DNA of 64,000 nucleotides from Polaromonas sp. CG_9.7 (lineage in GTDB: Bacteria > Pseudomonadota > Gammaproteobacteria > Burkholderiales > Burkholderiaceae_C). The stretch covers positions 1 to 64,000 of the forward strand of contig NZ_JADOVG010000020.1 of NCBI RefSeq assembly GCF_015752205.1. The letters run 5' to 3'. Positions 9,555-18,032 of this stretch are shown piece by piece. The notes below the pieces were generated by a model. It did not search any database, was not told the DNA's origin, and saw only the letters and a program-made list of their open reading frames with translations. Within the stretch, counting starts at the first letter, position 1. Each line of letters starts with the position of its first letter. The translations under genes and the position numbers were made by a program.

Positions 9555-10909
9555 AGTCTGTCTGGGTAGCTTTGCTGGCTGCGGCTTACCGCCTGCATCA
9601 GAATGCCCAGCAATGCCATGGCCACCAGACCAATGGCCACGGTGCTGGCAACCCAGAAACTGCTTGCGGCCTGTGTGGCCGGGTGCCCGGCCAGACCCAC
9701 GTAAGCCAATTGGTAGCCGCCATACAGGCCGAGTCCCCAGAGGAGCAGCCCGTATAGCGCCAATGGTGCAATGGTGATGCGGTAGCAACGCAGCAAAAAG
9801 GCACACAGCGCTTGCAAGGCATCGGCGACATGGTAAAGCGCCACCCACGGCAATAACACGGATGCCAGGGCCACGACTGCAGGACTTGCTGAATACCAAC
9901 TGGCCAGCGTGGGTGTTGCTATGTAAACAGTAGCTGAAAACGCAAGCGCAACAAGCGCTGTAAGCATAAAACCTATATAAACTGCATGTCTTGCCTGGTC
10001 TGGACGGTCCGCGCCCAGCCAGAAGGAAACGCGGGCGCTGCAGGCCACCGCTATGGACAGCGGCATCATGTACAGCACGGTAGCCACGCTGGCCGCAATC
10101 TGGTGGCTGGCTGACGCAACAGTACCCAAGCGGGCGATAAACAGAGCCATCAGGGTGAACGAAGTGACTTCCACCAGATAGGCCAGACCCCCGGGCAGGC
10201 CGAGCCGCAGAAAGGCGCCGAGTTGTCGCCAGTCGGGTCGTTCCATGCGCTGCCAGAGCTGGAACGGTTGGTAGATATCTTGTGTGCGCAGCATCACCAC
10301 GGCAAGCACCAGCAGCACGTAGTTGACAACCAGGGTTGCCCAGGCGCAGCCGACCACTCCCATGGCCTCGACGCCAGCGCCGCCCGAGACCCACCAGATT
10401 GACAATGGAATCTTGATTGCCAGCGCGCTAATCTGCAGCCACGTCACCAAGCGCGGCTTGCCTAGTGACTGGTTGAACGTGGCGTAGAGCTTGAATAGGA
10501 GCGAAGGCGCGAAGGCAAAGGCCAGCACGCCCAAGTAGCGCTGGACTTCGTCCAGCATCGCCACCGGCACCTCAGCCCAGCGCAGCAGCGGTCCTGGAAA
10601 CAGAAGGGCGGTCATGCCTATAAGGCTGATGACGCCACACAGATAGACGCTTTGGCGCAATGAAGGGCCAACGGCCGCAGGCCGCCGCGACCCCAGCATT
10701 TCAGCCCATATGGGGAGCAGCGCCTGCACAATCCCCATCAAGCCGACATACACACTGATGTAAATTGCCGAGCCGACAGAAAGGGCAGCCAACGCTGCTT
10801 CGCTGTGTCGCCCGGCAATCAAGGTGTCGGCAACGCCAAAGGCCATCACCGCCAACTGGCCGACCAGGATGGTTCCTGCATGGCGGCCGATGCGCCGCAT
10901 CTCACTCAT
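9542..10909 (-). CDS. MATE-family efflux or flippase protein
   Basis: Inner-membrane transporter of the MatE/NorM type, 455 aa with about 12 hydrophobic helices in two halves. The first opens with GTILVGQLAVMAFGVADTLIAGR, with the Asp and Ala pattern usual in NorM. The second has ASASHQIAASVATVLYMMPLSIAVACSARVSFWLGA, which is diagnostic of the family. The substrate cannot be read from sequence. Its start overlaps the upstream glycosyltransferase stop by 4 bases (ATGA), so the pair is translationally coupled. One stretch (9918-9982, encoding ALAFSATVYIAT and neighbours) is made from an AT-rich repeat also found elsewhere in the window. Confidence 0.9.
   Translation of the reverse strand: MSEMRRIGRHAGTILVGQLAVMAFGVADTLIAGRHSEAALAALSVGSAIYISVYVGLMGIVQALLPIWAEMLGSRRPAAVGPSLRQSVYLCGVISLIGMTALLFPGPLLRWAEVPVAMLDEVQRYLGVLAFAFAPSLLFKLYATFNQSLGKPRLVTWLQISALAIKIPLSIWWVSGGAGVEAMGVVGCAWATLVVNYVLLVLAVVMLRTQDIYQPFQLWQRMERPDWRQLGAFLRLGLPGGLAYLVEVTSFTLMALFIARLGTVASASHQIAASVATVLYMMPLSIAVACSARVSFWLGADRPDQARHAVYIGFMLTALVALAFSATVYIATPTLASWYSASPAVVALASVLLPWVALYHVADALQALCAFLLRCYRITIAPLALYGLLLWGLGLYGGYQLAYVGLAGHPATQAASSFWVASTVAIGLVAMALLGILMQAVSRSQQSYPDRLQTG
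9918..9982 (+). repeat. AT-rich ~60-bp repeat inside the MATE gene
   Basis: Reads GCTATGTAAACAGTAGCTG and onward, and ends AAACCTATATAAAC. It shares its layout with the copies at 2489 and 45344. On the coding strand it is in the same orientation and frame as the copies in addB, hrpA, yejF and truB. Confidence 0.6.
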
Positions 10910-12672
10910 GGGCTGCGCGGGACAGCCGCTGTTGCAGGGGCTGCCCCGACGCTGACGCGCTTGTACACCAGCATGTTTTCGGTCTTGTCGGTTGGTTTGC
11001 GCACCGTCGCCTGGAACGCCCAGTCGGGCAAGTTGACGGCGCTGCCCAGACGCGCCTGGGCGTTGACGTCCACCACCAGGTAAGGGCAGCTTGCTTGCGG
11101 CGTTGCCTGGCGCAGTTCAAGCTTGCCGTGGTATTGCAGGGCCGCCGCTTGGGCGCTTTCGACGCCGAAAATTTCAACACACTCATTTTTGTCGACCAGG
11201 CTGGCCACTTGCCGCGACAGCGGCGCAAAGCTGCGCGCATAGTCCAGCAAGGGCATCCAGAGGGTCATCAGCAATAGCCAGCACAGGGTAGTACCGCCGG
11301 CAGGCAGCACGAGCGATTTCCAGATGGCGGCCCGATGCGCGCCGGTGCGCCAGCGCACCAGCCAGGCCCAGGCCAGTGTGGCCGCTACCGCGCTGACAAA
11401 TGCCAGCAGCGAAAAGCTCGGCTCAAAGCCTGGCGCCAGTTTGACGACATTTGCCGCCGGTTGCCGGGGAAAGCCGGTCTGCATGGCAATCCAGATCACC
11501 CAGATGGCAATCGCACACGTAGTGAAAAACAGCAATGTGAACCAGTCGATCAGCGAAGCCACACTGCGCTGGAGTGTCGGAAGGGCAAAAGCGGCCAGCG
11601 CTGCCAGCGGCGGCAGGCTCAACAGCAGGCTGCGGTCTGAAGCATCAGTGGTGAACGCCGACACCACAGCCATGCCGGCAAACCACATCGGCAGTGCCAC
11701 ATGGCGGCTGGTGAGTTGCCGGCGCCAGCGCCACAGAGTCCACAAGGCCAGCGGTCCGGCGGGCCAGGTAAACCACAGCAGCAGGCGTCCCAGGCTTTCC
11801 CAGTCGCTCCAGGTGGACTGGCTGTTGGAGCCTGGCAGTTCGATCCGCCAGCGCCACAGATTCAATCCGGAGCTCATCAGCAAAACGGCCACTGTGATGC
11901 CGGCGATCAGCAGCACCCAGTGCCAGGACTGCTGGTCGCTCGCGGCGTCCGAATGCGATGAAGGATTCCATCGCTTGTGCGACCATTCAACCAGCGTGCC
12001 ACCCACGCCCAGTAGCAGGGCCAGCGTAGGCGCACCACTCAAGGCCAAGCCTGCCAGGCCGATCAGCAGGCCCAGCGCCGGACCGGCAAGCCGTGTGGCG
12101 CGGCGGTACGGGCTGGCGGCCATGGCGTAGAACGCCAGCGACGTAAACCCCAATTGCGCCAGGGCAGGTGTGGTTTCGTGTGAAAACTGCGCCAGGCCCA
12201 GGCAGGCAATCAACGCCAGCACACCACCGTCGGCAATCGCCCTTGCATAGTCCACTGGATTGGCTTCGCCGCCAAAGGCAAACGCCACGGGTTGCGCCTG
12301 CGGGCTTTTGGCCAGGTAATACACCGCATACCAACTGGTCAGCAGTGTCAACGCCAGCAGGAGCATGTAGGGAATGCGCACCGCCATGGCAGGATCAAGA
12401 AAAGGCTGCAGTTTGATGGCCAGCGCGCCAAGCCAGTAAGGCAGCAATGCATCAAAGCCGGTGAACTGGCCGAGAAGTTGTGGTTGCAACCAGTTGGCGG
12501 CCGAAGAGGCGAGTTCGCGCATCACGCCAAAGGCTGTGATGTCCTCGTTTTTCCACGGGCTGCGTCCAAGGAACCCCGGAAGGATGTAGGCCGCGCAGAA
12601 CAGCAGCAGTGCCCGCCGCGGCAGGCGCCGCACGGCAGACTGGGCAATGATGGCAGGAGAAGGTTTGTTCAA
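10906..12672 (-). CDS. GT-C membrane glycosyltransferase-like protein (PMT/ArnT type)
   Basis: A 588-aa protein with at least ten hydrophobic segments and a C-terminal soluble part. The N-terminus AAYILPGFLGRSPWKNEDITAFGVM resembles the first periplasmic loop of ArnT/PMT-type enzymes, with an acidic pair (ED) where the catalytic Asp/Glu sits. The segment GFDALLPYWLGALAIKL matches the usual PPLYYWLGAL-like motif. Such enzymes transfer a sugar from a polyprenyl-phosphate donor to lipid A or proteins on the periplasmic side. Donor and acceptor are unknown here. Its 4-base overlap with the MATE gene suggests joint function, possibly in a lipid-linked sugar pathway. This is inference. Confidence 0.72.
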   Translation of the reverse strand: MNKPSPAIIAQSAVRRLPRRALLLFCAAYILPGFLGRSPWKNEDITAFGVMRELASSAANWLQPQLLGQFTGFDALLPYWLGALAIKLQPFLDPAMAVRIPYMLLLALTLLTSWYAVYYLAKSPQAQPVAFAFGGEANPVDYARAIADGGVLALIACLGLAQFSHETTPALAQLGFTSLAFYAMAASPYRRATRLAGPALGLLIGLAGLALSGAPTLALLLGVGGTLVEWSHKRWNPSSHSDAASDQQSWHWVLLIAGITVAVLLMSSGLNLWRWRIELPGSNSQSTWSDWESLGRLLLWFTWPAGPLALWTLWRWRRQLTSRHVALPMWFAGMAVVSAFTTDASDRSLLLSLPPLAALAAFALPTLQRSVASLIDWFTLLFFTTCAIAIWVIWIAMQTGFPRQPAANVVKLAPGFEPSFSLLAFVSAVAATLAWAWLVRWRTGAHRAAIWKSLVLPAGGTTLCWLLLMTLWMPLLDYARSFAPLSRQVASLVDKNECVEIFGVESAQAAALQYHGKLELRQATPQASCPYLVVDVNAQARLGSAVNLPDWAFQATVRKPTDKTENMLVYKRVSVGAAPATAAVPRSP

Positions 12673-12744
12673 AACAGCTTGACGATGGAGCTAGACGGTG
12701 GAAAAGGGCCGAATTCAACGCGGCCGAAGCAGGAAATTTAGCCG

Positions 12745-12779
12745 AAAAAAAAGCAGCCTGAACCTCAGGCTGCTTTTTT
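12745..12779. terminator. bidirectional rho-independent terminator
   Basis: A perfect 11-bp stem (AAGCAGCCTGA at 12751-12761 with TCAGGCTGCTT at 12765-12775, loop ACC) has A's on the left and T's on the right. It can therefore stop rpmE2 transcription leftward and also rightward readthrough. Confidence 0.9.
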
Positions 12780-12804
12780 GCTGGCGGGCAGTAGCTGGAG
12801 CAGC

Positions 12805-13098
12805 TTACTCGGCAGCGGCTGTTGCAGCTTCGGGAGCGGTTTCCTTGGCGGCAGTTTTGCCGAAACGGTTGCGGAAACGCTCGACACGGCCACCCATGTT
12901 GTCCACGGATTTTTGCGTGCCGGTGTAAAACGGATGCGATTCGCTGGACGTGTCAAGCTTGTACAGCGGCAACTCGCGGCCGTCTTCCATTTTCACCATT
13001 TCTTTGGTGCTGGCGCATGAGCGGGTCACGAACTTGAAGTTGTTGGACATGTCCAGGAAGCAAACTTCGCGGTAATTGGGGTGAATGCCTGTTTTCAT
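12805..13098 (-). CDS. rpmE2: 50S ribosomal protein L31 type B
   Basis: Large-subunit ribosomal protein. The start [20 protein letters not shown] is the standard N-terminus of type B L31, so translation begins at 13098 and not at the upstream in-frame codon at 13149. The CxxC zinc ligands of type A L31 are absent, as expected for this zinc-independent paralogue. At 97 aa it is about 10 residues longer than many homologues because of an Ala/Glu-rich tail. It lies downstream of rho on the same strand, and a strong terminator follows. Confidence 0.96.
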   Translation of the reverse strand: MKTGIHPNYREVCFLDMSNNFKFVTRSCASTKEMVKMEDGRELPLYKLDTSSESHPFYTGTQKSVDNMGGRVERFRNRFGKTAAKETAPEAATAAAE

Positions 13099-13191
13099 GA
13101 TTTTTCCTTTTTCATTGTTTTGGTAGCCACCCGGACCAGTTCCAGGCACTTTCCATGAAGCCCATTATTATCACATTAAATGGCAACAGAG

Positions 13192-14454
13192 TCAGCCGCC
13201 CCGGCGCATCATGTCGAAGAACTCATGGTTGTTTTTCGTGGCTTTCATGTTTTTCAGCATGAGTTCCATCGATTCGATCTCGTCCATGTTGTACATGAAC
13301 TGGCGCAGGATGCGTGATTTTTGCAGGATTTCAGGCGCCAGCAGCAACTCTTCCTTGCGGGTGCCGCTGCGGTTGAGGTTGAGCGCCGGGAACACGCGCT
13401 TTTCATACAGGCGGCGGTCCAGGTGGATCTCGCAGTTGCCGGTGCCCTTGAATTCTTCAAAGATCACTTCATCCATGCGGCTGCCGGTATCGATCAGCGC
13501 GGTGCCGATGATGGTCAGGCTGCCGCCTTCCTCGATCTTGCGGGCGGCGCCAAAAAAGCGCTTGGGGCGCTGCAGTGCATTGGCATCGACGCCCCCGCTC
13601 AGCACCTTGCCCGAGGAGGGCAGCACGTTGTTGTAGGCACGCGCCAGACGGGTGATGGAGTCAAGCAAAATCACCACGTCCTTGCCGAGTTCGACCAGGC
13701 GCTTGGCGCGCTCAATCACCATTTCGGCCACATGCACGTGGCGCGCGGCGGGCTCGTCAAACGTTGATGAAATCACTTCGGCGCGCACGCTGCGCTGCAT
13801 TTCGGTCACTTCTTCCGGGCGTTCGTCCACCAGCAGCACCATCATGACCACTTCGGGGTAGTTGGCGACGATGGCGTGGGCGATGTTTTGCATCATCACG
13901 GTCTTGCCGGACTTGGGCGGCGCCACCAGCAGGGCGCGCTGGCCTTTGCCGATGGGCGCGATGATGTCGATGATGCGGCTTGTCAGGTTTTCTTCGGCCT
14001 TGATGTCGCGCTCAAGCTTGAACTGCTCGCGCGGGAACAGCGGCGTCAGGTTCTCGAACATGACCTTGTGCTTGTTGTCCTCGGGCAGGCCGTCATTGAT
14101 CTTGTCGAGCTTGTTCAGCGCAAAGTAGCGCTCGCCGTCTTTCGGCGTGCGCACTTCGCCTTCGATCATGTCGCCGGTGTGCAGGTTGAAGCGGCGAATC
14201 TGGCTCGGGCTGATATAGATGTCATCGGTGGACGCGGTGTAGCTCGAATCGGGCGCACGCAAGAATCCAAAACCGTCGGGAAGCACTTCCAGCACACCAT
14301 CTGCGACGATGGTTTCACCAGTTTTCGAGCGCTTTTTGATGATGGCGAACATCAATTCCTGCTTGCGCATACGGCCGACGTTTTCGATCTCAAGGGCTTC
14401 GGCCTGCTTGAGGACTTCAGACACGTGCAGCGCCTTGAGTTCGTTTAAGTGCAT
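13192..14454 (-). CDS. rho: transcription termination factor Rho
   Basis: Hexameric RNA-dependent ATPase that releases RNA polymerase at rut sites. The start [15 protein letters not shown] at 14454 is the conserved N-terminus. About 58 codons of upstream open frame are not Rho-like. The RNA-binding cold-shock domain includes [18 protein letters not shown]. Walker A is [10 protein letters not shown] and the Walker B region is [17 protein letters not shown]. The R-loop/Q-loop segment [14 protein letters not shown] follows, giving 420 aa. The 267-bp gap to trxA contains the rho leader, in which I recognise no defined structure. Confidence 0.97.
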   Translation of the reverse strand: MHLNELKALHVSEVLKQAEALEIENVGRMRKQELMFAIIKKRSKTGETIVADGVLEVLPDGFGFLRAPDSSYTASTDDIYISPSQIRRFNLHTGDMIEGEVRTPKDGERYFALNKLDKINDGLPEDNKHKVMFENLTPLFPREQFKLERDIKAEENLTSRIIDIIAPIGKGQRALLVAPPKSGKTVMMQNIAHAIVANYPEVVMMVLLVDERPEEVTEMQRSVRAEVISSTFDEPAARHVHVAEMVIERAKRLVELGKDVVILLDSITRLARAYNNVLPSSGKVLSGGVDANALQRPKRFFGAARKIEEGGSLTIIGTALIDTGSRMDEVIFEEFKGTGNCEIHLDRRLYEKRVFPALNLNRSGTRKEELLLAPEILQKSRILRQFMYNMDEIESMELMLKNMKATKNNHEFFDMMRRGG

Positions 14455-14674
14455 GGGGGTGACTCCTCGCGGAGTTGATTTGGAAAAACGGGGGAGGTTT
14501 GAAAAGAAGCAGCTTCTTGACAAGAAGGCTGACAAACCGGGAACTCGAACCCGCTGGCAGCAACCGGCGGGTGAATAAAACTGATTATGACAGGAAATTT
14601 TTGCGCTGATGCCTGGGTTTGCCAACAACGTCAGCAGACAAGGGCAAATGGGATGATAAGAAAGAGTGCCTCAT

Positions 14675-14715
14675 AAAACCGCTGGAGAAAGCCGTCAGGC
14701 CTTTTCCAGCGGTGA
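14675..14715 (-). terminator. trxA terminator
   Basis: On the minus strand, CCGCTGGA pairs with TCCAGCGG around an imperfect inner stem, and TTTTAT follows. It lies just past the trxA stop at 14722. Confidence 0.7.
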
Positions 14716-14721
14716 GAAAGA

Positions 14722-15054
14722 TCAGGCCAGTTGCTGGTCGATGAAGGCGGTCAGTTGCGACTTGCTCAGCGCGCCGACCTTGGTGGCGGCCAGTTCGCCG
14801 TCCTTGAAGATCATCAGCGTCGGGATGCCGCGAATGCCGAACTTGGCAGGAATCTCGCGGTTCTCGTCCACATTCATCTTGGCAATCTTCAATTTGCCTT
14901 CGTAACCTGTAGCCACGTCGTCAAGAATCGGGGCGATCATTTTGCAGGGACCGCACCACTCGGCCCAGTAGTCAACCAGCACGGGGGTGGTGGACTTGAG
15001 CACATCGGCGTCAAAGGTGGCATCGGTGGTATGTTTGATCAGTTCATTGGCCAT
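14722..15054 (-). CDS. trxA: thioredoxin
   Basis: Cytoplasmic dithiol-disulfide reductant. The redox site WCGPC is at residues 33-37 within [20 protein letters not shown], and the cis-Pro loop reads [10 protein letters not shown]. At 110 aa it has the normal size. MANELIKHT at 15054 is the family start. The 25 upstream codons of open frame are ignored. It is divergent from addB and stands immediately upstream of rho, an order common in proteobacteria. Confidence 0.97.
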   Translation of the reverse strand: MANELIKHTTDATFDADVLKSTTPVLVDYWAEWCGPCKMIAPILDDVATGYEGKLKIAKMNVDENREIPAKFGIRGIPTLMIFKDGELAATKVGALSKSQLTAFIDQQLA

Positions 15055-15222
15055 GATGGCTCCTTGGGTCTGGTTACGATAGGAAAGAGTAGAAAACGTT
15101 GCGTTTATTGTGGCAGAAACAAGGGCCAAGGGCGCTGTCCAGCCACTATCGCACCGATAGACTGCCGCTGCGGGGCCGCAGGCGGCTCTTTCGTCGATTG
15201 AAAAAACCCGGTTTCCTCTTTT

Positions 15223-17757
15223 ATGACTACTTCACCTTCCCTTTCCGAGCGCTGCTGGTGTCAAGCCATCCAAGGACTGGCCGAGATCATAGCGTCGCGC
15301 GGCCTGCATCCTTCCGAGGTTGTTGTGCTGCTCCCTTATGCCCAGTTGATTCAGCAGGCGCGCCAGACCTGGGCTGAAAACGCTGGCGACACGTTTTTCG
15401 TGCCTCGCTTTGAAACCACCATGAACTGGGCCAGCGGCCTGGGCGGCACGCTGGGCATGTTCACGCCATCGGGTTTTGATCTGCGGATGGATGTGTCGGT
15501 TGACATGCTGACCGCCACATCGCTGCTCGGTCAGGCAGGGCTGGAGGCGCAACAGGATGCGCTTGCCGGCCGGCTGGTCGAGTCCGCCTGGAGCCTGAGC
15601 CGCGTGGCCGCCAGCGTGCTGCCCGCCGAACGCCAGGCCTGGAGCGCGTCGCTTTCCGAGGCCCTGGGCGTTGGGCTGGACTCGCCGGTGCTGGCGCTGG
15701 AAGCAGCCGTCGGGCGCATTGCGCTGGCCTGGGTGGCGGCTTCGAGTTACGCATCAGACAGGCTTTTCCAGGCCGCGCCGGCCCTGCTGGTGGTGGTCGA
15801 GGGTTTCCAGGCCGAGCCGGTGACCGAAGCGCTGCGGCTGCATTTTGGCGAGCGTGCATTGTCAATTGCGCTGTGCCTGCCCGAAGACGAACCCGAGGCC
15901 TCGGGCGCGCCGCTGCCCGCACTGCATGCGGCGCTTGACGCCGAAGACGAGGCATGTCGCGCCACGGCCTGCGTCCTGGCGCACCTGGCGCAAGGCCGCT
16001 GCCCGGTGGCGCTGATCGCCCAGGACCGGCAGTTGACCCGCCGCGTGGCCGCAATGCTGTCCGAGCGCGGCATATTCATGCGCGATGAAACCGGCTGGAA
16101 GCTGTCCACCTCGCGTGCTGCAGCCGGTCTGATGGTGCTGCTGCGCGCCTTGCCCTGGGACGTGTCCACCGACGCCGTGCTCGACTGGCTGAAAAATGCG
16201 CCGGCCTTTGCCCCTGCCACTGTCACGCAGGCGGAAGCCGAGGTGCGCAAGTTCGGTGCGCGCGCCTGGCGCGACCTGCCGACGGCGCCGATGGAGGCGC
16301 TGGCCATTGCCCAGCCTTTGGTGCGGGAGGTAAACCGGCAGCGCGATGCACTGGCTCGCCCCCGCTTGTTGGCCGCCTGGCTGCGCGACCTGCGCGGCGC
16401 GCTGCAATTGGCTGGCCAGTGGGACCTGCTGGCGCGCGATGAGGCCGGCCAGCGGGTGCTGGAAACGCTGCGCCTGCACGAAGGCGCCGACACCGAGTTT
16501 GCCGACGCCCCGGTGATGAAGCTCAGGGAATTCACCAGCTGGGTCAACCAAGCGCTCGAAGCGCAAACATTTTCTCCCGAGCACCCAACGCACGAGCAGG
16601 TCGTGATTTTGCCACTGGCGCAACTGCTGGGCCGCTCGATGCAGGCGGTTGTACTGCCCGGCTGCGACGAGGTTCGCCTGCCGGTGTCGCCCGACCCGCC
16701 AGGCCAGTGGACACCCAGCCAGCGCGAACTGCTTGGCCTGCCGTCACGCGATGCGCTGGCCCGTGTGTCGCGCCGTGCCTGGGCTTATGCCTTGCAGCTG
16801 CCGCATGTGGACCTGCTGTGGCGGCGCAGCGAAGCCGGCGAGCACCTGATGCCCAGCGGTTTCGTGCAGGAACTGCTGCTTGGTCGCCGGCTTGTGTCTG
16901 ACCTGGCAGACGACCCGCGCAGCCTGCGTGCCGTGCCAGTCTGCCCGACGCCCCGGCCGCAGCCCACCGGCGAGGCGCTGCCCGTTACGCGGCTGTCGGC
17001 CAGCAGCTATGGCGATTTGCGCGCCTGTCCCTACCGTTTCTTTGCGCTGCGCCAGTTGGGCCTGCATGAATCGGACGAACTGGAAAGCGAGTTGGGCAAG
17101 CGCGATTTCGGCAACTGGCTGCACAGCCTGCTTTGCATCTTTCATGAAGCATTAAAAGAGGCTCCTGCGCACGACCAGCTTACACGAATAGCTATGATTA
17201 ATGTAGCGGCGGAGCAAGCCAGGAAAAAGCTGGGCCTGAGCAGCAGCGAGTTTTTGCCATTTGCCGCCGCCTGGGTGCCGGTGCGCGATGGCTACCTGGC
17301 GTGGCTGGCCGCACACGAGGCCACCGGTGCCTGCTTCGACAGTGCCGAGCAGTGGCGCGAGATGCCTCTGGGCGAACTGACGCTGATCGGCCAGATCGAC
17401 CGCATCGACCAGCCGGCAGGTGGCGGGCTGCTGCTGATCGACTACAAGACCGAGCCGCGCACCACCACCGCCGAGCGAATCAAGCATGGCATGGAAGACA
17501 CGCAGCTGGCTTTTTATGCGGCCTTGACCGACGACGACACGCTGGCCGCCAGCTATGTCAACCTGGGTGAAAAGGAGCCGACCCGCACCTACGACCAGCC
17601 CGATATCGTCGAGTTGCGCGATGCACTGATCGACGGCATTCTGAGCGATATGGCCCGCATTGCCGAGGGCGCGTCGCTGCCAGCGCTTGGGGAAGGCAAG
17701 GCCTGCGACTATTGTTCGGCACGCGGCCTGTGCCGAAAAGACTTTTGGAGTGAGTAA
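15223..17757 (+). CDS. addB: AddB-like nuclease subunit, PD-(D/E)XK family
   Basis: Likely partner of the AddA-type helicase downstream, in processing double-strand DNA ends for recombination. The N-terminal two thirds resemble an inactive helicase-like scaffold without a Walker A motif. The C-terminal nuclease has the motif GQIDRIDQ followed by [13 protein letters not shown]. Cysteines in [13 protein letters not shown] and in [15 protein letters not shown] (C-x2-C-x5-C) match the four-cysteine iron-sulfur arrangement of AddB nucleases. At 844 aa it is shorter than Bacillus AddB but like proteobacterial ones. An AT-rich repeat is embedded at 17149-17206. Naming as addB is by architecture and context. 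Confidence 0.82.
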   Translation: MTTSPSLSERCWCQAIQGLAEIIASRGLHPSEVVVLLPYAQLIQQARQTWAENAGDTFFVPRFETTMNWASGLGGTLGMFTPSGFDLRMDVSVDMLTATSLLGQAGLEAQQDALAGRLVESAWSLSRVAASVLPAERQAWSASLSEALGVGLDSPVLALEAAVGRIALAWVAASSYASDRLFQAAPALLVVVEGFQAEPVTEALRLHFGERALSIALCLPEDEPEASGAPLPALHAALDAEDEACRATACVLAHLAQGRCPVALIAQDRQLTRRVAAMLSERGIFMRDETGWKLSTSRAAAGLMVLLRALPWDVSTDAVLDWLKNAPAFAPATVTQAEAEVRKFGARAWRDLPTAPMEALAIAQPLVREVNRQRDALARPRLLAAWLRDLRGALQLAGQWDLLARDEAGQRVLETLRLHEGADTEFADAPVMKLREFTSWVNQALEAQTFSPEHPTHEQVVILPLAQLLGRSMQAVVLPGCDEVRLPVSPDPPGQWTPSQRELLGLPSRDALARVSRRAWAYALQLPHVDLLWRRSEAGEHLMPSGFVQELLLGRRLVSDLADDPRSLRAVPVCPTPRPQPTGEALPVTRLSASSYGDLRACPYRFFALRQLGLHESDELESELGKRDFGNWLHSLLCIFHEALKEAPAHDQLTRIAMINVAAEQARKKLGLSSSEFLPFAAAWVPVRDGYLAWLAAHEATGACFDSAEQWREMPLGELTLIGQIDRIDQPAGGGLLLIDYKTEPRTTTAERIKHGMEDTQLAFYAALTDDDTLAASYVNLGEKEPTRTYDQPDIVELRDALIDGILSDMARIAEGASLPALGEGKACDYCSARGLCRKDFWSE
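17149..17206 (-). repeat. AT-rich ~60-bp repeat inside addB
   Basis: Coding-strand order is GCATTAAAAGAGGCTCCTGC, then AGCTTACACG, then ATAGCTATGATTAATG. The reverse complement matches the intergenic copy at 45344-45404 almost position by position. It encodes [20 protein letters not shown]. Confidence 0.65.
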
Positions 17758-17950
17758 GGCCCCCACGCTCCCCACTTCATGTGGTTCGCTGCCCCCCGAG
17801 GGGGCCGCCCCGCCTGCGGCCTGGCAGAGCCAGTTCCGCTGCGGGAACTTGCATGGACGGGGAGGATGACGCTCCCACGCTTGTCCTTTCGCATATTGCG
17901 CTGCGCCTGCAGCCCGGCGAAGCCGGTTCTGCGGCCCCCGGCTGGTTCGG
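17755..17950 (+). repeat. GC-rich palindromic repeat between addB and addA
   Basis: Contains GCCCCCACGCTCCCCACTT, the palindrome TGCCCCCCGAGGGGGC, and later CTGCGCCTGCAGCCCGGCGA. The same blocks occur inverted at 49246-49338 inside yejE. It looks like a REP-type element. Apart from the start of addA nothing else is seen in this 275-base gap. Confidence 0.75.
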
Positions 17951-18032
17951 ATACTGTATGACCCACGCTTTGTGACCCGCGTTTTGTTTTTCCGTTTGAT
18001 GCATGCTTTCCAATGACCAAGAGAGACCTTTC

